This document shows positions 8,082-16,154 of a stretch of 64,000 nt of DNA, in pieces. The DNA comes from Jiangella sp. DSM 45060 (GTDB lineage Bacteria; Actinomycetota; Actinomycetes; Jiangellales; Jiangellaceae), in the NCBI RefSeq assembly GCF_900105175.1, contig NZ_LT629771.1, positions 6,530,622 to 6,594,621 of the forward strand, in the 5' to 3' direction. How positions within the stretch are numbered: the first letter of the stretch is position 1; the number at the start of each line of letters is the position of its first letter. The notes under the pieces were generated by a model. That model ran no database searches. It had not been told where the DNA came from and saw only the letters and a list, made by a program, of their open reading frames with translations. A program made the position numbers and the translations under genes.

Positions 8082-8942
8082 ATGCGCCTGGCGTCCATCC
8101 TCGTCGACGACGTGCCGAGGGCCGCCGTCGTGCATCCGACGAAGGGCGTGGCGGTGGTCGCCGACCTGCTGCCCGAGTTCACCGGCGACGTCATGTCGCT
8201 GATCGCCGACCGGCGCATGGACGAGGTCGAGGAGGCCGCGGCCGTGGCGGACGGCGCCGCGTTCCGGCCGGCGGACGACGTGACGTACACGGCGCCGTAC
8301 CGGAACCCGCCGAAGATCTGGGGCATCGGCCTCAACTACGTCGACCACGCCGCCGACCTCGCCGAGGTCGTGCCGGACGAGCCGGCGTCGTTCATCAAGG
8401 GCAACCACACGATCATCGGGCCGGGCGAGCCGATCCCGCTGCCCGTGCAGAGCGAGCGCGTCACAGCCGAGGCGGAGGTCGGCCTGGTCATCGGCCGCTA
8501 CTGCCGCAACGTCGAGGAGGACGCGGCGCTCGGCCACGTGTTCGGCCTGTGCGCGATCCTCGACCAGACCGCCGAGGACATCCTGCAGCGCAACCCGCGC
8601 TTCCTGACCCGCTCGAAGAACTTCCCCGGCTTCTTCTCGTTCGGCCCGCACATCGTCCCGCTGGCCGAGGCGCTCGCCGCCCAGCCGGGCGGGCCCGATC
8701 TCGCCGGCGTCGAGGTCAGTACGGTCGTGAACGGTGAGCGGCGCCGCAGCAACGTCGTCGGGCGTATGCGGTTCTCGCCCGCGTTCCTGGTCAGCTTCCA
8801 CAGCAAGGTCATGCCGCTCTACCCCGGCGACATCATCTCGACGGGTACGCCGGGCGCCGTGGTCGTCACGGCCGGCGACGTCGCCCGCTGCGAGGTGTCC
8901 GGGCTGGAGCCGCTGGTCAACCCCGTGGCCGGCCCGATGTGA
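8082..8942 (+). CDS. Fumarylacetoacetate hydrolase (FAH) family protein
   Basis: The protein has 286 residues. The C-terminal FAH fold is clear: NPPKIWGIGLNYVDHAAD (about residue 76) and AEAEVGLVIGRYCRNV (about residue 129), whose Glu/Glu/Asp residues bind divalent metal, then RSKNFPGFFSFGPHIV and PGDIISTGTPGAV. The family hydrolyses or decarboxylates acylpyruvates and related catechol-pathway products. The substrate here is unknown. ATG 8082 has GAAGGAGA 5 nt upstream. It lies between the HxlR gene and the ECF sigma gene on the same strand and is a possible partner in an aromatic degradation step, though no ring-cleavage gene is present. Confidence 0.88.
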   Translation: MRLASILVDDVPRAAVVHPTKGVAVVADLLPEFTGDVMSLIADRRMDEVEEAAAVADGAAFRPADDVTYTAPYRNPPKIWGIGLNYVDHAADLAEVVPDEPASFIKGNHTIIGPGEPIPLPVQSERVTAEAEVGLVIGRYCRNVEEDAALGHVFGLCAILDQTAEDILQRNPRFLTRSKNFPGFFSFGPHIVPLAEALAAQPGGPDLAGVEVSTVVNGERRRSNVVGRMRFSPAFLVSFHSKVMPLYPGDIISTGTPGAVVVTAGDVARCEVSGLEPLVNPVAGPM

Positions 8943-8982
8943 ACCAGCTCGTCGCGGTACCGCCGTCCTGCCGGCGACGGGC

Positions 8983-9009
8983 TGTCACATCCGGCGCCCG
9001 CCGCGCGTC
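8983..9009 (+). promoter_or_regulatory. ECF41-type promoter (TGTCACA-N16-CGTC)
   Basis: TGTCACA (8983-8989) and CGTC (9006-9009) are separated by exactly 16 bp, which is the published ECF41 sigma-factor consensus. It sits 24 bp ahead of the ATG of an ECF41-like sigma gene, so that sigma factor probably drives its own transcription. Confidence 0.75.
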
Positions 9010-9033
9010 AACGTAGTGACGACGGGAGACACC

Positions 9034-9936
9034 ATGCACGACGACGACTGGCTGGCCGAGCGGTTCGAGGAGAACCGGCCGCGGATGCATGCCGTGGCCT
9101 ACCGCATGCTCGGCTCGGCCACGGAGGCCGACGACGCCGTCCAGGAGGCCTGGATCCGGCTGAGCCGCACCGACGCCGACGACGTGCGTAACCTCGGCGG
9201 CTGGCTGACGACCGTGGTGTCGAGGGTGGCGCTGGACATGCTGCGCTCGCGGACGTCGCGGCGCGAGGACCCGTTCGACGACGCCGAGCGCGACACCGTC
9301 ACCGCCGACGACGCGGCGCCCGACCCCGAGGGCGAGGTGGTGCTGGCCGACAGCGTCGGCCCGGCGCTGCTCGTGGTGCTCGACTCGCTCGCGCCCGCCG
9401 AACGGCTGGCGTTCGTCCTGCACGACCTGTTCGCGATGCCGTTCGACGAGATCGCCGCGATCCTCGAGCGCACGCCGGCCGCCACCCGCCAGCTGGCAAG
9501 CCGGGCCCGTCGCCGCGTCCAGGGCGCGCGGTCGTCGTCGGCCGACCCGGCCCGGCAGCGGCTCGTCGTCGACGCGTTCCTGGCGGCGTCGCGCAACGGC
9601 CAGTTCCACGACCTGCTCGCCCTGCTCGACCCCGACGTCGTGCTCCGGGCCGACGAGGTCGCGATCGAGAACGCGCGGGCCGGCCGGGCGCAGGGCGCGC
9701 CGGAGCTGGTCCGGCTGCTGCGTGGCGCCGACGCCGTCGCGGGTGTCTTCTCCGGCCGCGCGGCGCACGCCGAGACCGTCCTCGTCGACGGTGTTCCGGC
9801 GGCCGCGTTCGCGCCGGGCGGGCGGCCGAAGGCGCTGTTCCGGTTCACCTTCGACCGCGACCGCATCGTTGCCATCGACATGGTCGGCGACCCCGAATCG
9901 ATCGACGCGGCGCAGGTCACGCTGCTGCGGCCGTGA
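9034..9936 (+). CDS. sigJ: ECF41/SigJ-type RNA polymerase sigma factor with SnoaL-like C-terminal domain
   Basis: The protein has 300 residues. Region sigma-2 spans about 5-75 (RPRMHAVAYRMLGSATEADDAVQEAW) and sigma-4 about 110-165 (LDSLAPAERLAFVLHDLFAMPFDEIAAILERTP, TRQLASRARRRV). Residues about 180-300 form an NTF2/SnoaL-like domain (LLDPDVVLRADE; FDRDRIVAIDMVGDPESI). This architecture defines the ECF41 group, where the C-terminal domain replaces an anti-sigma factor by modulating activity in cis. ATG 9034 follows GGGAG. An ECF41-type promoter lies directly upstream. The usual ECF41 partner (a carboxymuconolactone decarboxylase or oxidoreductase gene) is not adjacent; the upstream neighbour is an FAH-family gene. 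Confidence 0.88.
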   Translation: MHDDDWLAERFEENRPRMHAVAYRMLGSATEADDAVQEAWIRLSRTDADDVRNLGGWLTTVVSRVALDMLRSRTSRREDPFDDAERDTVTADDAAPDPEGEVVLADSVGPALLVVLDSLAPAERLAFVLHDLFAMPFDEIAAILERTPAATRQLASRARRRVQGARSSSADPARQRLVVDAFLAASRNGQFHDLLALLDPDVVLRADEVAIENARAGRAQGAPELVRLLRGADAVAGVFSGRAAHAETVLVDGVPAAAFAPGGRPKALFRFTFDRDRIVAIDMVGDPESIDAAQVTLLRP

Positions 9937-9977
9937 CGCTCTGACCGGCGCGGGCAACGGACGGCGCCGGGAGGCGA

Positions 9978-10165
9978 TAGGATCGCGAATGCCCGGGCTC
10001 CGGCCCGGGTGCGACGAGTGTCTGCGAAGTCCGGTTCGATTCCGGCGCTGTCCCGCAACTGTGAAGCCGCCCGCCTGCCGCGGACGGACGAGTCAGGTCG
10101 CCAGCCTCGTGGCCCGGATTCGTCCTCGGTAGAAGGGCGGTTCGCAGGTGGCAACCGGCCATCGG
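9978..10165 (+). promoter_or_regulatory. Cobalamin (B12) riboswitch
   Basis: The region has the conserved cobalamin aptamer blocks: a paired GCCCGGGC/GCCCGGGT arm, then GCGAAGTCCGGTTCGATTCC, GGCGCTGTCCCGCAACTGTG, and the B12 box GACGAGTCAGGTCGCCAGCC near 10088. A C-rich stretch (CCCCCTCAC, about 10169-10177) just downstream can pair with the AAGGAGG ribosome site of the next gene, so repression of translation initiation when adenosylcobalamin binds is plausible. The outer boundaries are approximate. Confidence 0.92.
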
Positions 10166-10196
10166 CGCCCCCTCACCGTCGTGAAGGAGGCGTACG

Positions 10197-11168
10197 TTGC
10201 GATCCACCCGTCCCACGCGGGCCGCCCTGCTGCTGGCCGCGCTCCCGCTCGTCCTCGTGGCCTGTGGCGACGACGACGGCGGCTCGGCAGCGCCGAGCGA
10301 CGCGCCCTCGTCGGCCCCGGCCGCCGACGCCGGCGACGCCGCGTTCCCCGTCACCGTCGACACCGCGAACGGCCCGGTCGAGCTCGCCGAGCAGCCGGAG
10401 AAGATCGTCTCGCTGTCGGCCACGGCCACCGAGATGCTGTTCGCCATCGGCGCCGGTGACGCCGTCGTCGCGGCCGACTCGTACTCGAACTACCCGGCCG
10501 ACGCGCCGACGACCGAGCTGTCCGCGTTCGAGCCGAACGTCGAGGCGATCGTCGGCTACGACCCCGACCTCGTCGTCGCCTCCAACGACCCGGGCGAGCT
10601 GGTCTCCGGCCTGTCCGCCGTCGGCATCCCCGCCATCGTCCTGCCGGCCGCGGCCACCCTCGACGACACGTACGCGCAGATCGAGCAGCTGGGCGCCGTG
10701 ACGGGCCACGTCGGCGACGCCGCCGAGGTGGTCGGCACCATGCAGTCCGACATCGACGAGCTGGTCGCGCAGGTGCCGGCCGACGCGCCGCCGGTGACGT
10801 ACTACCACGAGCTCGACGCCAACCTGTACACCGTCACCAGCGGCACGTTCATCGGCGAGATCTACGGGCTGGCCGGCCTGGCCAACGTCGCCGACGAGGC
10901 GCCCGACGCCGCCGGGGGCTACCCGCAGCTGTCGCCGGAGTTCATCGTCACCGCGAACCCGGAGATCGTCTTCTTCGCCGACGGCGGGGTCGGCGGGGTC
11001 ACCGCCGACGACATCGCCGCTCGGCCCGGCTGGGACCAGCTGAGCGCGGTGCAGCAGGACCGCATCGTCGAGGTCGACCCCGACATCGCCAGCCGCTGGG
11101 GTCCGCGCATCGTCGACTTCCTGCGTGTCGTGGTCGAGGAGCGGGCGGCGCTCGCGCCGGTCGACTGA
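10197..11168 (+). CDS. btuF: Cobalamin/corrinoid ABC transporter substrate-binding lipoprotein
   Basis: The protein has 323 residues. A lipoprotein signal ends in the lipobox VAC (LPLVLVACGDDDG), followed by a Ser/Ala-rich linker and a BtuF/FhuD-like periplasmic-binding fold (PEKIVSLSATATEMLFAIGA; IVGYDPDLVVASN; ITANPEIVFFADGG). It captures corrinoids outside the cell for BtuCD. The start is TTG 10197, chosen because AAGGAGG is 7 nt upstream; the riboswitch hairpin may mask that site. First gene of the B12 operon, 4 nt before btuC. A siderophore-binding role is possible for the fold, but riboswitch and cob genes argue for corrinoid. Confidence 0.88.
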   Translation: MRSTRPTRAALLLAALPLVLVACGDDDGGSAAPSDAPSSAPAADAGDAAFPVTVDTANGPVELAEQPEKIVSLSATATEMLFAIGAGDAVVAADSYSNYPADAPTTELSAFEPNVEAIVGYDPDLVVASNDPGELVSGLSAVGIPAIVLPAAATLDDTYAQIEQLGAVTGHVGDAAEVVGTMQSDIDELVAQVPADAPPVTYYHELDANLYTVTSGTFIGEIYGLAGLANVADEAPDAAGGYPQLSPEFIVTANPEIVFFADGGVGGVTADDIAARPGWDQLSAVQQDRIVEVDPDIASRWGPRIVDFLRVVVEERAALAPVD

Positions 11169-11172
11169 CGCC

Positions 11173-12230
11173 GTGAGCAGGGCCGTGGGCACCGACCAGC
11201 ACACCGCGACGGCGACGTTGCGGGCGGTCCGGCTGCCCCGGCGCTGGCTGTTCGGCTCGCTGGCGGTCCTGGTGGCGGCGGTCCTGCTCGGCCTGACGGT
11301 CGGGCCCGCGGGGCTGCCGCTGCGCGGCGTCGTCACCGAGATCGTCAACCTCGTCCCGGGGGTCGACCTCGCCGGCGGGCTGGACGACCGCGAGGCGGCG
11401 GTGCTCTGGCAGCTGCGCGCGCCACGGGTAGTGCTCGGCCTGCTGGTCGGCGCCATGCTGGCGCTGGCCGGGGCCGGGTACCAGGGCGTGTTCCGCAACC
11501 CGCTGGCCGACCCGTACCTGCTCGGCGTCGCCGCCGGCGCCGGGCTGGGCGCGACGTTCGCGATCGTCTCCGGCGGCAACCGCCTGCTGGTGCCGCTGGC
11601 CGCGTTCACCGGCGGCGTGCTCGGCGTGGCCGCCACCTACGCGCTGGGCCGCAGCGTCGGCGGGCGCAGCACGAACTCGCTGATCCTGGCCGGCGTCGCG
11701 GTCGCGGCGTTCCTCACGTCCGTGCAGACCTACGTGAACCAGCGCAACTCCGACTCGCTGCGCGAGGTGTACGGCTGGATCCTCGGCCGGCTGCTCACCG
11801 CCGGCTGGGACGAGGTGCTGGCGGTACTGCCGTACATCGCGGTGTCGGCGCTGGTGATCCTGGCGCACCGGCGGCTGCTCGACGTGCTCAGCGTCGGGCC
11901 CGACGAGGCCGGCACGCTCGGCGTGCCGGCCTCGCGGGTGCGGCTGGCGGTGGTGCTGGCGGCGACGCTGGGCACGGCGGCGGCGGTGTCGGTCAGCGGG
12001 CTGATCGGGTTCGTCGGCATCGTCGTCCCGCACATCGTGCGCATGCTGGCCGGGTCGTCGTACCGCATCGTGCTGCCGCTGGCGGCGGTGGTCGGTGCGA
12101 CGTTCCTGGTGGTCGCGGACCTTGTCGCCCGCACCGTCGTCTCGCCCGGCGAGCTGCCGGTGGGCGTCGTCACGGCGTTCGTGGGGGCGCCGTTCTTCAC
12201 GCTGGTGCTGCGCAGCGCACGGAGGCCGTG

Positions 12231-12234
<4 letters not shown>
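11173..12234 (+). CDS. btuC: Cobalamin ABC transporter permease (FecCD/BtuC family)
   Basis: The protein has 353 residues and about ten membrane segments. FecCD signatures include LWQLRAPRVVLGLLVGAMLALAGAGYQG, VFRNPLADPYLLGVAAGAGLGA and GFVGIVVPHIVRMLAG, the last holding the coupling helix that contacts the ATPase. GTG 11173 is just past the btuF stop; in-frame sequence upstream lies inside btuF and is not used. It overlaps btuD by 4 nt. Together with BtuF and BtuD it forms the type II corrinoid importer. Confidence 0.92.
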
Positions 12235-13039
<805 letters not shown>

Positions 13040-13043
<4 letters not shown>

Positions 13044-14008
13044 GCCCGCTTTGCAATGAGCACCGATACGCATCGATGCGTATCGGTGCTCATTGCAAGG
13101 GCCGACGGGCTGCCGCGGCCACCGTGGCTGTCGCCGCCGGTCTGGACGCCGCGTTCCGGGAGCCGCCGCTGGCCGTGCACCCGGTGCGCTGGGCCGGCCG
13201 CTACCTGACGTGGGCGGGGCGGAGGGTGCCGTCTGGTCCGCCCGCTCGCGCGGTCCTGACCGGCGGGCTGGCCTGGGCGGTGGGCGCGGCGACGGCGTAC
13301 GGCGCGGGCGTCGCGGTGGCGCGGGTGGCCGGACTGCTGCCCGGGCCGGTGCGCCCGGTCGTCACCGGCGCGGCGCTGTGGCCGCTGTTCGCGCATCGCA
13401 TGCTGCTCGACGAGGTCGCCGGGGTCGAGCGGGCCCTGGCCTCCGGCGGCGTGACGGCGGGCCGGGCGGCCGTGGCGCGCATCGTCAGCCGCGACGTGTC
13501 CGGGCTGACGGCGGACGAGGTCCGGCAGGCGGCGGTCGAGTCGCTGGGCGAGAACCTGTCCGACTCGGTCGTCGCGCCGCTCGTCTGGTACGCGGTGGGC
13601 GGGCTGCCCGCGGCTGCGACGTACCGGTTCGCCAACACCGCCGACGCTGTGTGGGGCTACCGCACGCCGCGCTGGAACCACGCCGGCCGGGTCGCGGCCC
13701 GCGCCGACGACCTGCTCAATCTGGTGCCCGCTCGGCTCACCGGCGTCCTGCTGGCCGGTCGCCGGGTGCCGTGGGCCCGGCTGCGCGCCGAGGCCGCGCT
13801 GACCCCGTCGCCGAACGCGGGCTGGCCGATGGCGGCGCTGGCCCTGCGGCTCGGGGTGCGGCTGGCCAAACCCGGTGTCTACAAGCTGGGCGCGGGCGGC
13901 CGGGCCGTCGGTCCGGCGGACGTCGCCGCTGCGCTGCGCCTGGCCCGGCGCCGCGGGTGGGCACTGGCCGCCGCTGCCGCCGTCGTCGCGGGGGTGCGGG
14001 CCCGATGA
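13040..14008 (+). CDS. cobD: Adenosylcobinamide-phosphate synthase CobD (CbiB) with palindromic N-terminal insertion
   Basis: The protein has 322 residues in the membrane-bound CobD/CbiB family, which attaches the aminopropanol arm to adenosylcobyric acid. Family motifs: LDAAFREPPLAVHPVRWAGR near the N-terminus, ESLGENLSDSVVAPLVWYA (about residue 171), RFANTADAVWGYRTPRWNHAGRVAARADDLLN and TPSPNAGWPMAALAL. Several hydrophobic segments run through it. ATG 13040 overlaps the btuD stop. Codons 5-20 come from a 48-bp perfect palindrome. Removing exactly 48 bp leaves an intact frame reading MSPLGRRAAAATV, so it looks like an in-frame insertion. It has a 4-nt overlap with cobQ. Confidence 0.9.
13051..13098. 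repeat. 48-bp perfect palindrome inside the 5' end of cobD
   Basis: The 24 bases 13051-13074 are the exact reverse complement of 13075-13098, centred on CATC/GATG, with no mismatch. The flanking pair 13050/13099 (T/G) breaks the symmetry. It begins 11 nt after the cobD start codon and adds exactly 16 codons. In RNA it would form a very stable hairpin of about 22 bp at the start of translation. Its A/T-richer composition (TTGCAATGAG, CGATACGCATCG) differs from the surrounding GC-rich sequence, which suggests an inserted element. No second copy is visible in the window. Confidence 0.97.
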
Positions 14009-15396
14009 GCGCCGTCATGGTCCAGGGCTGCACCAGCTGGGCGGGGAAGAGCCTGCTGACGACCGCGCTGTGCCGCTGGTACGCGCGTCAGGGCCTGACG
14101 GTGGCGCCGTTCAAGGCGCAGAACATGTCGAACAACGCGCGGGTCGTCGACGGCGGCGAGATCGGCGTCGCGCAGTGGCTGCAGGCGCGCGCCGCGGGCG
14201 TCGAGCCGGAGGTCCGGATGAATCCCGTCCTGCTCAAGCCCGAGTCCGGGACCAGCCAGGTCGTGCGGCTCGGCCGGGTAGACGCCGACCTGTCCCGGCG
14301 GCCGTGGCGCGACCGCAGCGAGGCGCTCTGGCCCACGGTCGAGAACGCGCTGGCCGAGTTGCTGGACGAGTACGACGTCGTCGTCATCGAGGGCGCCGGC
14401 AGCCCGGCCGAGATCAACCTCGCCGCCAACGACATCGTCAACATGCGTGTCGCCGAGCGGGCCGACGCTCCCGTGCTGCTCGCCGTCGACATCGACCGCG
14501 GCGGCGCGTTCGCGCACCTCTACGGCACGTGGGCGCTGCTTCCGCCGCGGCACCAGCAGCGCATCCGCGGCTTCGTGCTCAACCGGTTCCGCGGCGACGC
14601 GTCGCTGCTGCCGCCCGGCCCGGAGCAGCTGGAGCGGCTGACCGGCGTGCCCACCGTCGGCGTCGTCCCGATGGTCCGGCACGACCTCCCCGACGAGGAC
14701 GGCGCGGCGCTGCGGGCGCCGGTGCGCGGCGGGCTGCCGCCGGTGGCGATCGTCCGCTATCCGGCCGCGTCCAACCTCGACGAGTTCGCCCTGGTCGAGC
14801 AGGTCGCGGACGTGCGCTGGGCGACGCAGCCGTGGCACCTCGACGGCGCTGGACTGGTGCTGCTGCCCGGGTCGAAGCACGTGGCGTCCGACCTGGCGTG
14901 GCTGCGGGCGTCGGGTCTGGACGCCGCCGTCGTGGCGGCGGCGCGGGCCGGTGTGCGGGTGCTGGGCGTCTGCGGCGGGCTGCAGCTGCTCGGGCGCCGC
15001 CTGGAGGACCCGCACGGCGTCGACGGCTCCGGCGACGGGCTCGGCCTGTTGCCGCTGACCACGACGTTCGCACGCGACAAGCTGGTCCGGCGGCGGTCGC
15101 TGACGCTGCCGGCGCTGGGTCCGCCGTGGGCCGCGCTGAGCGGGCTGCCCGTGTCGGGGTACGAGATCAGGCAGGGCCGCACCGTCGACGCCTCGGGGTC
15201 CGACGCGGTCGTCGTCGCCGACGGGAACGTCGCCGCGTGGTACCCGCACGGCCTGTTCGAGGACCCCGCCGTGCTCGAGGCGCTGTTCGGCGCCCGGCCG
15301 GAGCGCACGCTGGACGCGACGTTCGAGCGGCTGGCCGACGTGGTGGAGGCGCACGTGGACACCGGGGTGCTGCGGTCGCTGGCGGGGCTGTCGTGA
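14005..15396 (+). CDS. cobQ: Cobyric acid synthase
   Basis: The protein has 463 residues. The N-terminal ATP-dependent ligase domain starts with MVQGCTSWAGKSLLTTALC (P-loop-like), followed by PFKAQNMSNNARV, and holds VVVIEGAGSPAEINLAANDIVNM and VDIDRGGAFAHLYGT. The C-terminal class I glutamine amidotransferase domain has the nucleophile in VLGVCGGLQLLGRRLEDP (about residue 325) and the His in WYPHGLFEDP near the end. It amidates four carboxylates of adenosylcobyrinic acid a,c-diamide to give cobyric acid. In the consensus CobQ motif the position before GKS is usually a Ser or Thr; here it reads SWAGKS, a mild difference. ATGA overlap with cobD and GTGA overlap with cobS. Confidence 0.95.
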   Translation: MSAVMVQGCTSWAGKSLLTTALCRWYARQGLTVAPFKAQNMSNNARVVDGGEIGVAQWLQARAAGVEPEVRMNPVLLKPESGTSQVVRLGRVDADLSRRPWRDRSEALWPTVENALAELLDEYDVVVIEGAGSPAEINLAANDIVNMRVAERADAPVLLAVDIDRGGAFAHLYGTWALLPPRHQQRIRGFVLNRFRGDASLLPPGPEQLERLTGVPTVGVVPMVRHDLPDEDGAALRAPVRGGLPPVAIVRYPAASNLDEFALVEQVADVRWATQPWHLDGAGLVLLPGSKHVASDLAWLRASGLDAAVVAAARAGVRVLGVCGGLQLLGRRLEDPHGVDGSGDGLGLLPLTTTFARDKLVRRRSLTLPALGPPWAALSGLPVSGYEIRQGRTVDASGSDAVVVADGNVAAWYPHGLFEDPAVLEALFGARPERTLDATFERLADVVEAHVDTGVLRSLAGLS

Positions 15397-16154
15397 TCGG
15401 GGCGCTGCGGGCGGCGGTCGGGTTCCTCACCCGCATCCCGGTCGGGCCGGCGCCGTTCTCCGGGCCCGCGCTGGACCGGGCGGGGGCGTGGTTCCCGCTG
15501 GTGGGCGCGGTGGTCGGGGCGGCCGGGCTGGGCGTGTGGTGGGTGGCCGACGAGCTGGCCGGTCCGCTGGTCGGCGCGGTGGTCGCGGTACTGGCGACGG
15601 TGATCGTCACCGGTGCGCTGCACGAGGACGGCCTCGCCGACACCGCCGACGGCCTCTGGGGCGGCGCGACCCGGGAGCGGCGCCTGGAGATCATGCGCGA
15701 CAGCCGGCTCGGCACGTACGGCGCGCTGGCGCTGGCCGGCGACCTGCTGCTGCGGGTCGCGTTGCTGGCCACCGTCGGTGCCGGTTCGGACGCGTTCGCC
15801 GACGTCGCCCGCGTTCTGGTCGCCGGACACGTGATCGGGCGGGCGGCGCCACTGGTGCTGGCCGCCTGGCTGCCGCCGGCCCGGACCGACGGCCAGGGCC
15901 GCCGCCTCGGCCGGCTCGGTGTGGTGGACTCGCTCGTGGCGGCCGCGACGGTGCTTGTCGTGGCCGTGCTGGCGGCCGGCTGGTGGGCGCCGGTGCTGCT
16001 CGCCGCGGCCGCCGTTCCGGTGCTCGGCCTGCGCCGCGCGGCCCGGCGGCGCATCGGCGGCGTCACCGGCGACGTGCTCGGCGCCGCCGTGGCCCTGACC
16101 ACTCTCGCGGTCGCGATCGCCGTCGCGGCCCTCGTCCAGGAGGACCTGCTGTGA
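15393..16154 (+). CDS. cobS: Adenosylcobinamide-GDP ribazoletransferase (cobalamin synthase)
   Basis: The protein has 253 residues and several membrane segments. CobS motifs: GFLTRIPVG near the start, WFPLVGAVVGAAGLGVWW, then the acidic cluster GALHEDGLADTADGLWGG (about residue 71), which binds metal, and RRLEIMRDSRLGTYGALAL. It joins adenosylcobinamide-GDP with alpha-ribazole at the membrane in the last step of B12 assembly. Its start overlaps the cobQ stop (GTGA) and its stop overlaps the next gene. Size is normal for the family. Confidence 0.95.
   Translation: MIGALRAAVGFLTRIPVGPAPFSGPALDRAGAWFPLVGAVVGAAGLGVWWVADELAGPLVGAVVAVLATVIVTGALHEDGLADTADGLWGGATRERRLEIMRDSRLGTYGALALAGDLLLRVALLATVGAGSDAFADVARVLVAGHVIGRAAPLVLAAWLPPARTDGQGRRLGRLGVVDSLVAAATVLVVAVLAAGWWAPVLLAAAAVPVLGLRRAARRRIGGVTGDVLGAAVALTTLAVAIAVAALVQEDLL

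Noticed and set aside
13051-13098. Intrinsic terminator between btuD and cobD.
   Set aside because: There is no T tract, and it lies inside the cobD frame within a chain of overlapping genes; termination here would cut the operon.
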